Source of the DNA: Yamagishiella unicocca
Taxonomy: Eukaryota; Chlorophyta; Chlorophyceae; Chlamydomonadales; Volvocaceae
Length of the DNA: 64,000 nucleotides
Reading direction: 5' to 3'
NCBI GenBank assembly: GCA_003116995.1
Contig: BDSL01000044.1
Span: 434,001 to 498,000 of the forward strand
Positions 38,001 through 47,500 of the stretch are shown piece by piece. The stretch's first letter is position 1. Each line of letters starts with the position of its first letter. Under the pieces are notes generated by a model that saw nothing but the letters and a program-made list of their open reading frames with translations, searched no databases and was not told the origin of the DNA. Both the position numbers and the translations under genes were made by a program.

Positions 38001-39102
38001 GACCTACCCCTGCTGCTTGCCGCCTCGTCGCCTGATCAGGCAACTTCGACCTGGTCAGCCTGGGCTGGCTAGACGAGGAGGGCCGCCCACCGCACGGCTT
38101 GCCGCAGCAGACGCCGACGCTGCCGCCGCCGCCGCCGCCTGAGGCCGCGCAACCGCCGCCTCCGGCTCCGGCTCCGGCCAAGGGCGGCAAGGGGGCCGCG
38201 GGCAGGCAACCCCCGCCGCCACCCAAGCCCGAATGTGAGCACGAGCGGGAAGGGAGGGTTCGAGCAAGACCCGTGGATGCCAGAAAGGGAAGGGAGGGGA
38301 GGCAGCGGGCTGGAGAGGTGCAACGCAGAGGGAAGTGCTAGGGCCGGCGCGCATCGTGGTGGGGGCGACCTCTACGTGGGCTGACACCGGGATTACACCG
38401 GTAGGGTTGTAGAAGGGTGCCGTTAGGGGTGCCAAATACACGAGAGTACCTTGACGCAGGACACGGAAACCTAGGCCACCGCGCATGCCACCTGGTACCG
38501 CCCGTTTCATCCTGCTCATCACCCACCAACCGTCGATGCGTTCCCTCGACCCGCAGATGCCGCGGGCCGTACACCGCTGGTTCCGGAGCCACTACCGCTG
38601 GCGGCGTTGGACACGCCCTGCCACCGCTGCGTGGTGCGCGCGTACCGAGCGGCGGTGCAGGTGGGCGGGGGGCCGGGAGGGGCGTGTGTGTGTATGCGTA
38701 GGATTGCGTTGCCTGTCACTGGTGGGGCTTGGTGGGGCTGATATATACATCCTTCGGGTTCTGTACTTCGAATACCCTACACGCCCACCGCCATCTCCAT
38801 CTTCTTGTCCTCAGTTCCTCACACACCACCACCACCACCACCACCACCACCACCACCACCACCGCCACCACCACCACCACCACCACCACCACCACCGCCA
38901 CCATCACCGCCACCACCACCGCCACCACCACCACCAGCTCATTGCGCTCCTGCCTGCACCCCCCCCCGCCCCCTAGCGAGTGGAGGAGGCCCTCCGCGCC
39001 AAGATGTCGGGCCACCGAGTAAGGGTGGCCAGTTGGGCCAAGGACGAGGAGCTGTGGAGCCGCACCTGGGCCCAGCTGGTGGGGCGGCTGGAGGGGCTGT
39101 AA
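24341..39102 (+). CDS. CCDC180: CCDC180-like coiled-coil protein, 24 exons
   Basis: Exons: 24341-24460, 25442-25885, 26423-26518, 26863-26990, 27444-27590, 28653-28845, 29242-29442, 29625-29751, 30206-30380, 30699-30960, 31116-31508, 31784-31905, 32413-32533, 32843-33001, 33497-33580, 33948-34106, 34507-34638, 35098-35757, 36100-36243, 36640-36833, 37185-37645, 38040-38234, 38557-38660, 38977-39102. All phases match and give 1648 residues, close to animal CCDC180 as I recall it (about 1700). Most of the chain is long alpha-helix with heptad-like charge patterns. Exon 4-5 gives [17 protein letters not shown], like the CCDC180 N-terminal domain. Exon 18 holds an Ala/Pro linker, and exons 21-22 are Pro/Ala-rich. 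CCDC180 proteins occur in ciliated organisms, so an axonemal role is inferred. No catalytic motif was seen. Introns are full of minisatellites and dispersed elements. Confidence 0.75.
24828..24925. repeat. 21-bp tandem repeat, CCDC180 intron 1
   Basis: About four copies of AGAGCCGCAACCATAGGGCC with one more base, starting near 24849, 24870, 24891 and 24912. Confidence 0.9.
25041..25190. repeat. 50-bp tandem triplication, CCDC180 intron 1
   Basis: Three nearly identical 50-bp units start GGGACTCAGGACGGGTTTGG at 25041, 25091 and 25141. Only two or three substitutions separate them. Confidence 0.93.
25254..25424. repeat. CCATCCCTAA / CCGTCCCCAA decamer array
   Basis: An unbroken run of decamers of the forms CCATCCCTAA, CCATCCCCAA and CCGTCCCCAA fills the end of CCDC180 intron 1. 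It stops about 18 bp before the exon 2 acceptor and is C/A-rich on the sense strand. Confidence 0.92.
26570..26632. repeat. TCATG pentanucleotide repeat, CCDC180 intron 3
   Basis: TCATG/TCATA units recur, with CGTGTCATA interruptions. Confidence 0.85.
26780..26843. repeat. 24-bp tandem repeat, CCDC180 intron 3
   Basis: Three copies of a unit beginning ACCAACACAACACTGCCCGG start at 26780, 26804 and 26828. The array ends about 20 bp before the exon 4 acceptor. Confidence 0.92.
27591..28388. repeat. Large GTTAGGGGTGGGCTGG minisatellite, CCDC180 intron 5
   Basis: The array begins at the splice donor itself (GTGAGTGGGG). It runs about 800 bp as nested units built on GGTTAGGGGTGGGCTGG, GGAGTCAGGGGTGGGCTGG and GCCCGGCTGGGGG. 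It is strongly G-rich on the sense strand, and an antisense dispersed element interrupts it at 28313-28361. Confidence 0.95.
28313..28361 (-). repeat. Dispersed intronic element, antisense copy inside the minisatellite
   Basis: GTTCGAGGGAGACCCGTGGA, then AAAAAACCGTTTAAAACAGA, is the reverse complement of the right half of the element. It lies inside the intron 5 array. Confidence 0.75.
28550..28637 (+). repeat. Dispersed intronic element, CCDC180 intron 5 copy
   Basis: CAGTTCTCCAGCATGCATCT, then AACGTCTGTTCTAAACG, then CGCATCCACGGGTCTTCCTC. It ends about 15 bp before the exon 6 acceptor. Confidence 0.88.
29902..29998 (+). repeat. Dispersed intronic element, CCDC180 intron 8 copy
   Basis: GGCTTTAGTATCCCTAACC, then CAGTTCTCCAGCATGCATCT, then GTCTGTTATAAACG, then GGCATCCACGGGTCTTCCTC. 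It is one of the longest copies and serves as a reference for the family. Confidence 0.9.
31000..31030. repeat. Perfect 11-bp inverted repeat, CCDC180 intron 10
   Basis: GTGTACGACAC and GTGTCGTACAC flank a 9-nt loop and would form a stable hairpin shortly after the intron 10 donor. Confidence 0.85.
32302..32392 (+). repeat. Dispersed intronic element, CCDC180 intron 12 copy
   Basis: CAGTTCTCCAGCATGCATCT, then GACGTCTGTTCTTAACGG, then CGCATCCACGCGTCTTCCTC. It ends 20 bp before the exon 13 acceptor. Confidence 0.88.
33731..33796. repeat. AAGCTTCC octamer array, CCDC180 intron 15
   Basis: About eight uninterrupted copies of AAGCTTCC, each containing a HindIII site. Confidence 0.95.
34836..35054. 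repeat. CTG/CTA trinucleotide array, CCDC180 intron 17
   Basis: CTGCTGCTACTGCTGCTGCT-type triplets run for more than 200 bp, to about 45 bp before the exon 18 acceptor. Because the array is a triplet repeat, all frames stay open over it, but it is intronic. Confidence 0.92.
36374..36490. repeat. CGTACGCCTCCCTC-type tandem repeat, CCDC180 intron 19
   Basis: About six 17-20-bp units around TACGCCTCCCTCTAGT, flanked by two copies of TCGTGTTCCAGTAC. Confidence 0.85.
38821..38938. repeat. ACC trinucleotide microsatellite, CCDC180 intron 23
   Basis: Nearly pure CCA/CCG triplets for about 118 bp, ending about 40 bp before the last exon. Confidence 0.96.
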
Positions 39103-39943
39103 GGGGCGGTGGGTGGATAGCAAGGCAGTGGTTAGCAGGCGGATGCATAGCAGGCGGTGAGGACGTCGCCTTGGGGGTCAAGGTGAGGGAGAGGAGCATC
39201 GGCCGGCGGGCCGGCCCGAGGGCACCTTGCTCATGGCAACGCGAGCGCGCAGGGACGTTGGAAGGATGTGGTATGTGCGCGGGATGAGCCGCGCCAAGCG
39301 TGGACGGGCGATCCGGGGAGGGAGTACTTCCTGTGCTGGAGTGCCGAGTGTGGAGGCGTGAAAGAAACGTCCAGCGGCCACATTTCGGCTGCGGAGACAA
39401 TCATTTTATGTGTAATCCTCTATCGGAGCCGCAAGCGCAGGGGTTGGCGTATCAGGGGCTGTTCACGTAGGATAAAACCTTAAACGATCGTCAGCGATGG
39501 TTACGATATGTTCTATCGTGCTTCTGCATGGGACATGCGACGTCATGCCGCGCGGGTTGTGCACGAGCCGACGTCGCCTTCATACACCTTGAGAAATAGA
39601 TGGTTGTGGGTGCATTCGATTGGCATTCCAGATTCCGAGTCCCTCAGCCACGCGGACGGAGCAGCGGAATAGACACGAGGGGCCAATCTTGCTTAGTTGA
39701 TCTGCCATAACGCATACAATAGAAAGCAACCAGAGAAAACGTTACAACTGTAATTGCGTTAGCAAGGAAGCAGCTGCATCAGTGCTACATGCAACTAAGT
39801 GCCGTTCTTCCCGCGCTCGCCGACACCGATTGCCGTGTACGCTTGATGCGCCCTACTTGCGTGTTGAATTATACCATATTTCAAGGCCGCATACGAGTCC
39901 TCAGTAATCGCAAACTCCTTTCAGGTCACAACAGGTGGCATAA
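39103..39943. other. CCDC180 3' UTR and NRS/ER promoter
   Basis: Noncoding. A TGTAA at 39411 probably ends the CCDC180 transcript. The AT-richer part from 39680 to 39920 should carry the NRS/ER promoter; no TATA box is clear. Confidence 0.5.
39411..39415 (+). terminator. TGTAA poly(A) signal of CCDC180
   Basis: TGTAA lies 309 bp past the stop codon, in the sense orientation. Confidence 0.55.
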
Positions 39944-42900
39944 ATGACCGAGTCAAACGGCACCCCAGAGCCGGTGAGCAATTGGTCTAGTATAACCAGA
40001 GGAGTGATTTTCCTTCGATATAGCAGAAGTTTGGCGTGTTGCCTTGCTGGCAGTCTGTCCATGATCGCCGTAACATTTCCGCTCACCTGGCCCTTCACAC
40101 ACCGCCTTCTAGGTTTTCCTGGTCTTTGGAAAGTCGGGATGGATTGGCGGCCTGCTACAGGATATACTCAAGGAGCAGGGCGCCAAGTACCACCTTGCCG
40201 ACGCGAGGCTTGTGAGTATGGCGGAAAGCGCTTGCCCTACACCCTGCGTCGTCATCAATCCTGTAATGGTGGCAACTTTCCGCCAGCGCCTGCACATCCG
40301 GGGCCTCCATTTCTTCGGACGTCGACGTCCTTTCGGACTCCCGTCACGTACCCGGACTGTCTCCCAAGCATTCCCGTTTCCTTTCCTCACCCGCAGGAAG
40401 ACCGCAGCGCCATCCTTGCGGATATCGAAAAGGTGAGTTAGCGCAGTCCAGCTTGCCCCGTTTCGCGTCTGTCCCAGCGCAAGTGCACCTCCGCTGGCGC
40501 CGTCCGGGACGCGCGCATTGACCAGTCCCTCCCTCCCGCCTTGACGACCCTTAACACCCGCAGTACAAGCCGACCCACGTGCTGAGCGCGGCGGGCGTGA
40601 CCGGTCGGCCCAATGTGTGAGTCACACTTCCGCTGGACGGAGGCCCCCTGTAGTGCTAGGTATCCTGCTGAACGCTGACTGTCCGGCCCACCTTTACGGG
40701 ATTGCTGCCGAAGTGCACCAGCAGCTCCGGCCGAAAGTCGCTTTACCTCTGCCTCTGCCATTGTCCCCCTCCCTCTGTACGACGCCTTGTAGCTGCGCCT
40801 GCATACACCGCGTTTGTGGCGGTAACCGAAACACCGAATCACCTCCCAGAATCCCCCCCAAAACAACTCGTCGCTCCATGCAATGCTTACACCATGCTAC
40901 GACACCGCATTCGAAAGACACGTTGCCGCTTCATCAACCGCTTCATCAACCATCTGGGTCACTATCATCCGCGCCCTTTGCGAATCGTGACGCCGTAGCG
41001 ACTGGTGCGAGACGCACAAGCTGGACACCATCCGCGCCAACGTGATCGGCTGCCTGAACCTGGCGGACGTGTGCAACCAGCTAGGCATCCACATGACGTA
41101 CTACGGCACCGGCTGCATTTTCCACTACGATGAGGACTTCCCGGTGGACAGCGGCAAGGGCTTCACGGAGAGCGACAAACCAAACTTCACCGGCTCCTAC
41201 TACTCGCACACCAAGGTACGACTGCCGTGTGCACTATCAACCAATGAAGGAATACGTAGTGCCGCGAATGATTAGCAATGCAACCGGGCACCGACATTGT
41301 CGTTTTGTCGTCATCCGCTGACCAGATATTGCAGCTGAGAGGTTGTATAGGCGGCGCTGCGCGAAGGCTCCCTCTCCCCCCTATCGCAACGCGCGTCTCC
41401 TGCGCAGCCCGCCCCGGCGCGCTTAGCCGGCCCCGCGCCCCGTATGACTCGCATACTTTGTCCCCGCTGTCCTCGTTGCCACGCTACCCTCTGTCCGCTC
41501 ACGCCTCCCCACTCACTCTTCCCGCCCTCCCTGGCGCCACTGCCGCGGTCACCGCGCAAAATGCTGTCACCTGCTGCTCCAATGTCCTGTTTAGGCCATC
41601 GTGGAGAACCTGCTCAAGGAGTACCCCAACGTCCTGACCCTGCGCGTCCGGATGCCCATCGTACCCGACCTCACCTACCCTCGCAACTTCATCACGAAGA
41701 TCATCAAATACGATAAGGTGAGGTAGCGCCACTCCTCAGCTGACAGAGCATAAGCGGCAAGGCGAAAGGGCCGTTGGTTGGCGCGCTCCTCTTGATTCCA
41801 GCAGCTTTACCTCATGTCTCATTTCGGCAATCGTTATCATCGCAACGCCGTGTACACAATATACACAATCCACCCACCTCCGTCAAACAATGTGTTTTAA
41901 TGTCCTTCCGCCTCCTCAGGTCATCAACATCCCGAACTCCATGACGGTACTGCCTGAGCTGCTGCCCATGTCGATCGAGATGGTGGGTGGGTGGGAGGGG
42001 GTAACAGAGTTAATCGGCGGGGCGTCGCGAGGCAGGCGCCATACTGCGCGAGGGAGATGCCGCTGCGCAGCGCCCTACTTGCCGTCTCACTGCATCCCTT
42101 GGGGAACCTATTCGCTCACGGTTTGCCGTGTCCTGCAGGCCAAGCGTGGGCTGACCGGCATCATGAACTTCACCAACCCCGGGGCCGTCAGCCACAACGA
42201 GGTGGGGAACCGAGGGGGCCGCTGCGGTGGTGAAGGGGCGAAGGGGTCAAAGGAGGGGGATGAGGCCGGGCCCCGTGGGGGCGGGTTTTGTGTATGGTAG
42301 GGGACTTGGAACAACGAGAAAAGCCGCGGTGGGGGCACACAGCGGATGCAGTTGTTGTGGTCCCAAGTATCCCAAGTGGTCAAGGAGCATTGCTGGGGTT
42401 GCACTGCCTATTCACCGGCGGGTTCGCTATACCGGTTTGCGATGGAGCACTGCCGTACACAGATACCAATTCGCGATGCAGCACTGCCGTACACAGACAC
42501 CAGTTCGCGATGCAGCACTGCCGTACACAGATACCAGTCTTCGCGATGCAGCAATGTCGTACACATAGCACTTCCGGCCGCTCCAGGCCTTGGCCGTTGG
42601 TGCACGCGATGCCTCCGCAGGCAGTCCCACCCTAGGCGGGGTCGTCGGGTTGTCGCCGCGAATAAATGATCCAATGATCTGATGATCTAACGGAATCATC
42701 TAGAAACGTCGCCCCCGCTGCGTTCACTGCAGATTCTGCAGCTCTACAAGGACTACATCGACCCCGAGTTCACGTGGGCCAACTTCACGGTGGAGGAGCA
42801 GGCCAAGGTCATCGTGGCGCCCCGCTCAAACAACCTGCTCGACACGACACGGGTGAGCGCATGCGCCGGTGTGAGGAGCGGGCACCGCCGCGGGAGTGCG

Positions 42901-43472
42901 GAAGCGCTACTACCGCCAGGGGCTTCTGCGACCGGATGGGGCTACCGGCACTCAACCCGTAGGGGTTGGCCAGCAATGACCCGTGTTTTTGGGGGTGGCG
43001 TGTTGGGCTCCTGGTTCGACGGGCACCACTGGAACGCTGTTTTGGCCCTGACGGCGCTTGGCCCTTCTTGCCGGAAACCTCCTTTCCTTCCTACTCCTTT
43101 AGATAAAGGGCGAATTCCCGGACATCCTGTCGATCAAGGATTCCCTCATCAAGTACGTGTTCGAGCCTGCAGCCGAGAAGGTGAGCGGGGTGGTGGTGTG
43201 CTGTGATGTGGGGCCTGAAACGGACGCCAGGCGTGTCTTTCTACTGTTCTGCTGCTGAAGTGGTAGACCTGGATATTTGCCAGGCATGCAAAGCATATGC
43301 GGAAGTGGCAGGTTGGAGGGATGTTGCGGGAGTTTTGGAGGCTGCTCCAGGGACACGCGCGCTGACGGCCTGAAATGTTACCACCAAGCCGCAGCGTCGC
43401 TCAACCCACCCTGCCTGTTCCCCGCAGAAGGAGGAGACGTGCAAGACGGTACGCGAGATGCGCGGCCGGTAG
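39944..43472 (+). CDS. NRS/ER: NRS/ER: bifunctional 3,5-epimerase/4-keto-reductase of rhamnose synthesis
   Basis: Eleven exons (39944-39973, 40113-40211, 40397-40432, 40564-40616, 40999-41215, 41595-41717, 41920-41982, 42139-42201, 42733-42852, 43103-43180, 43428-43472) join in phase to 308 residues, the usual length. It matches the C-terminal half of plant RHM and the stand-alone NRS/ER (UER1). The NAD(P)-binding motif is GKSGWIGG near residue 16. HVLSAAGVTGRPNVDWCETH, GCIFHYDEDFPVDSGKGF and PNFTGSYYSHTK follow, with catalytic-type Y141...K145. Then come VINIPNSMTVLPELLPMS, NFTNPGAVSHNE, and WANFTVEEQAKVIVAPRSNN. The enzyme converts the 4-keto-6-deoxyglucose nucleotide to UDP- or dTDP-rhamnose in the cytosol. 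This supplies rhamnose for wall or matrix glycans. The N-terminal dehydratase of RHM is absent, as expected for NRS/ER. Confidence 0.96.
42439..42569. repeat. 34-bp tandem repeat, NRS/ER intron 8
   Basis: About four units beginning GCGATGCAGCACTGCCGTAC, with ACAGATACCAGTTC ends; the last unit is diverged. Confidence 0.9.
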
Positions 43473-44596
43473 GGGACCAGCGGCACGCAGAGCATTCTAG
43501 CGGGGGCGGCGCTGCCTGCGGCAGCGGCTGCGGCAGCGGCAGCATCCGTTCGGGAATTAGGGTACATGGTTTGGACATAGGTTGTGGAAGGGAGTTTTGC
43601 CATTCATGCAGTCGTAAGCGGGCGATTGTGCGTGTTTGTTCTCGGCGCGCGAGCGTTCACAATAAGGGACTGGGCTTGCGAGGCATCAACCAGCCGCAGC
43701 TCCAGGGTGTCGTGGAGATGAACCACAACAACCGAACTGTCGGGTTTTCATGCAGGGGACGTTTGCCGTCCTGGGGCAGAATCGTACTGTGGTGGGTGCA
43801 TAGGCGATCTGGCTGAGATGGGCGGCATGTGAACGCGTCGAAGCATTCGACTGGATGGCGTTATCAAGAGGGTTGTGAGCGTAATGTGGCTGGCAACCTA
43901 TGTAACGGCCGCAACATATATCCTCTGGTTTCGCGTTCTGTAGAGCACATGCAAATGAAGGGCGTCGTGAGATTCCATATGGGATGCGTGGAAAAGGGCC
44001 CGTTCTAGGGCAGGAAATTGGTGTATTTGCTTCGGGTTTCGCGACCCTTCTACATGACCCCTGGGTCGCGCTCGCCAAAAGGCCTTAAGTTGACACCATG
44101 CATATCACACAAGCTTGTAGAAAGGACTTCAGATCTCTGCTTACGAAAGTTTGCGTGTAGGACTGCAATTCCAAATTTTCAACGCGCCTGCTGCGCAGGC
44201 TGTGTCGTATGTGTTGGCCTCTGCTGTTCCATACACGAGGAATATTGCAAAAAGCTGTATCTCAAGTGCGCCGAGCCAATGGACGCGCGTTGCGAAGCCG
44301 CCTTGCAGGGGTAGCAGCCTTCCTGCGGTAGTCGTTGCCATTGAAGACTTTCGGTACCATTATGTTTCACTTATTGCTATGTCCAGACCCATCAACGTTG
44401 AGTTATGGGCACCATGAATATGAACACATGGAGGTTTCGGAGCCCAATAAAACTTCCTTGCCAACACGCCATCCCGTCTAGCACGAACTGTAATAGTTTA
44501 CAATTCTCAAACTCACGAGCATATCGGAAGCACGCAAGTCCATAGCCATAAGCTGGGATAAACTTAGCATAGTGAGTTTGCTTGGCAGCGGCAAGT
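43473..44596. other. NRS/ER 3' UTR and deacetylase upstream region
   Basis: Noncoding as far as can be seen. Small frames around 44141-44417 have no family signal or splice support. The part upstream of 44597 should hold the deacetylase promoter. Confidence 0.5.
43901..43905 (+). terminator. TGTAA poly(A) signal of NRS/ER
   Basis: TGTAA lies 429 bp past the stop codon, in the sense orientation. Confidence 0.5.
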
Positions 44597-47500
44597 ATGA
44601 AGGCCGCCGAGAAGGTGGTGTCCTACTTCTATGATGAAGAAATAGGCAACTATTGTTATGGCGGTGGCAATCCTATGCGGCCGCACAGGGCACGTATGTG
44701 CTACTCGCTGGTTGACAGTTACGGGCTCACCAAGAAGATGATGGTGCAGCGGCCGCGCCCTAGGGACTATGACGAGCTTACACAGTTCCATGCTGACGGT
44801 AAGCGACGAGCGGGCTAGCCGTGGGCCCGGCCGGGCGGGACCGTCGGGACTGCGGCGTTGCTAGGGCCAAGACCTTCGCAACTTGGGCCCCTTATGACCG
44901 CGAGCGCCACGTTCTTGGGCTACTATTAGCGTTCTAGATCTCACAGCATGCAATGGTCCCTAGGCCGCCAGCCAGCTCTTCTCCCGCCCACTGACCCACC
45001 CTGAATAGATTACATCAACTTCCTGCGCGGAGTGACGCCCAACACGGTTGATGAGAACATGATGCAGCTACGGCGTTTTAACATGGGCATCGCTGGCGAG
45101 GCTGACTGCCCGGTCTTCGACGGACTGTACGAGTACTGTCAGGTGCGCTTGGGCTGGGGCTGCGGATGCTGGCGTCCTCTGGGACGGCGGCAGCTCCCAA
45201 CTGACCGCTGGCCGGCATATCCAGGTGTATGCTGGAGGCTCGGTGGATGGAGCTGCCCAGCTAGCTAGCGGCAATTCGGAAATCGCGTTCAACTGGTCCG
45301 GTAAGTTTGCATGCCGGCGGGTCGGGTCAACCGAGTTCGAGGACCGGACAACAAAGGCCTGTCAATTATCATGACGTTATAGCTTCACCGCGTTATGTTC
45401 CTAATGATATGGTTATGTCTTTAATAACGGACCCACGAGACCCAGAGCGCTTGGGCATGTATGTTGGACTTGAGCTTTAAGGCCGATCACTTCCACCTGG
45501 TCATACCACCTGTATGTCTTCAGTGAGCTGATCAATGAAACTTATTGCGACACTGCTGTTGTGATAAGCGCCAAGCTCAGATGGTCAAGTAGAGGGCCTC
45601 AGCTTATCGTAGTAAGGAGTATTTAACGCCAAGCCGGAGTACTTTTGAAACCCTCACTGCGATAGCCCCAGCTGCATGTCCCTTTTGGGCTACGGGCGCT
45701 CCTGAACAACCGAGATGCCTGCCTACCCCGGCGTCGTAGTACTCCTATGGCACATGTATATCGGGAGTTGCAACACTGCCAAAGGCGGGACTGGCGGTAG
45801 CATAGGCGGCGTGGCCCACCCAGCCATGCTCGGGTGGGGGCAGCGTACGAGGGCTGCCCTGGCAGGCAGTGTAGGAGCGCTTCCCCGTTGTCTCGTCCGC
45901 ACGGCATCCTATCTGGGGATGCGAAGTGTTCGTGTGGGTGTCCCCCTTGGCGGCGCGGATACCTCCCATTCCACCGCCATGCGCCCTGTTCTACCCCAGT
46001 CGGGTGACCTCATCTACCCCTCATCGCTGACCGGCCGCAACTACAGGTGGCATGCATCATGCTAAGAAGGCGGAGGCGTCTGGGTTCTGCTACGTCAATG
46101 ATATTGTCATGGCGATCCTCGAGCTGCTCAAGGTGGGGACCGGAAGACTCGTTGGTACGGCGCGTGCCGGTCACGGCTGCCCGTGGGAGTGCTGGGCAGC
46201 TTGGGTTGGGTTGACAGGCCCTGCTTCCGAATGTGGGCCACGCCTCCGAAGCGTGGACCCACGCCTCTGCGGCTACTGCGGCGACGGATAGGGATTTTGG
46301 CGGCGGTTGTGTTGTGCCTTGGTAGCCGCCAGGCGGCCAAAGGATGAGGCGGGGCCGCGCCGGAGCAGCTGCTCGCGGCGAAAGCGGTGGCGGGCATTTC
46401 CGTCGGCGCTGGAACACCGGTATGGCGATGCACGCCTGGAGGACGCGGGGTTCGAGGAAGACCCGTGGAGGGGGGGGACGCGGGGTGGGGAGTCAAGAGG
46501 ACTGCGTGCTGGAGGGTGCGCGCTGGCCGGGTCCAGCTCGCAGCCAGGAATACTACGTGAAGAGAGCAGCACTGGGCAGCCGGGAGCGTGCTCGATTGGG
46601 CCAGCAGGGGCACACGTTGCTTCGTAGGCCGCGACACGCCGTGACACGGCAATTTTCTTGTTGCTGTACGGTACGGGGCCAAACGTCACCGACAGGATTG
46701 GCGGTGGGGGACACATCGCCCCATCTCTTTACATCTCCAGGGCGGCTCCTGCCGCGTGCAGTGCTCCGCCCCTCCCCTCAGCTGCCCCCTCTCTCAGCCA
46801 GTCAACCAGCGGACCAGTGCGCCCCGGGGCGTCGTTCCTCACACGTATCACATCACCGCGAAACGTCGAGGAAACATCAGGCCCATCGGGACCCACATCA
46901 CCGCGAAACGTCGAGGAAACATCAGGCCCACCGGGACCCACATCGTAGCGCCCCTCGTCCTTCCTTTGGCCGGCTGACACCTTCCTCCCCACGCTGTGGA
47001 TTCGCGGATTCTCCTTAAACCCCTCCCACCCTCCGGGCGGTTGCAGACGTACCAGCGGGTGCTGTATGTGGACATCGACATCCACCACGGTGACGGGGTG
47101 GAGGAGGCGTTCTACCTGACGGACCGGGTCATGACGGTGAGGGGGAGGGGCAGGAGGGCGGGTCATGACGGTGAGGGGGAGGGGCAGGAGGGCGGGTCAT
47201 GACGGTGGGAAGGAGGGGCAGCAACTTCGGGTGGGAGGGTTGTGAGGACAGCCCGTGTGGTATGGGAAGCCGATTAGGAAACCGTTTGGGTGGAAGGTGG
47301 GACCGGGCTGCGGCCGGGGGAGGGGCGGTGATCAGCAGGTGGTGCCAGGGAAGGGAAAGCTGAGGGTGGGCGCTGCGCTTTGCGGACGAAGGCAGCCGTC
47401 GCATACTTGCGTTGTGCTGGTTTGGGGTCCGGCGGCAGGCGGCTGCTGGGGGTTGCGTGTTTGCGGGGCAAAACGCGTAGAGGCGGGGTTTGGCGGGTGC

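Noticed and set aside
38729..39287. Poly-Thr, poly-Pro or poly-His frames
   Set aside because: They come from the ACC microsatellite in CCDC180 intron 23; only the frame from 38977 fits the last exon.
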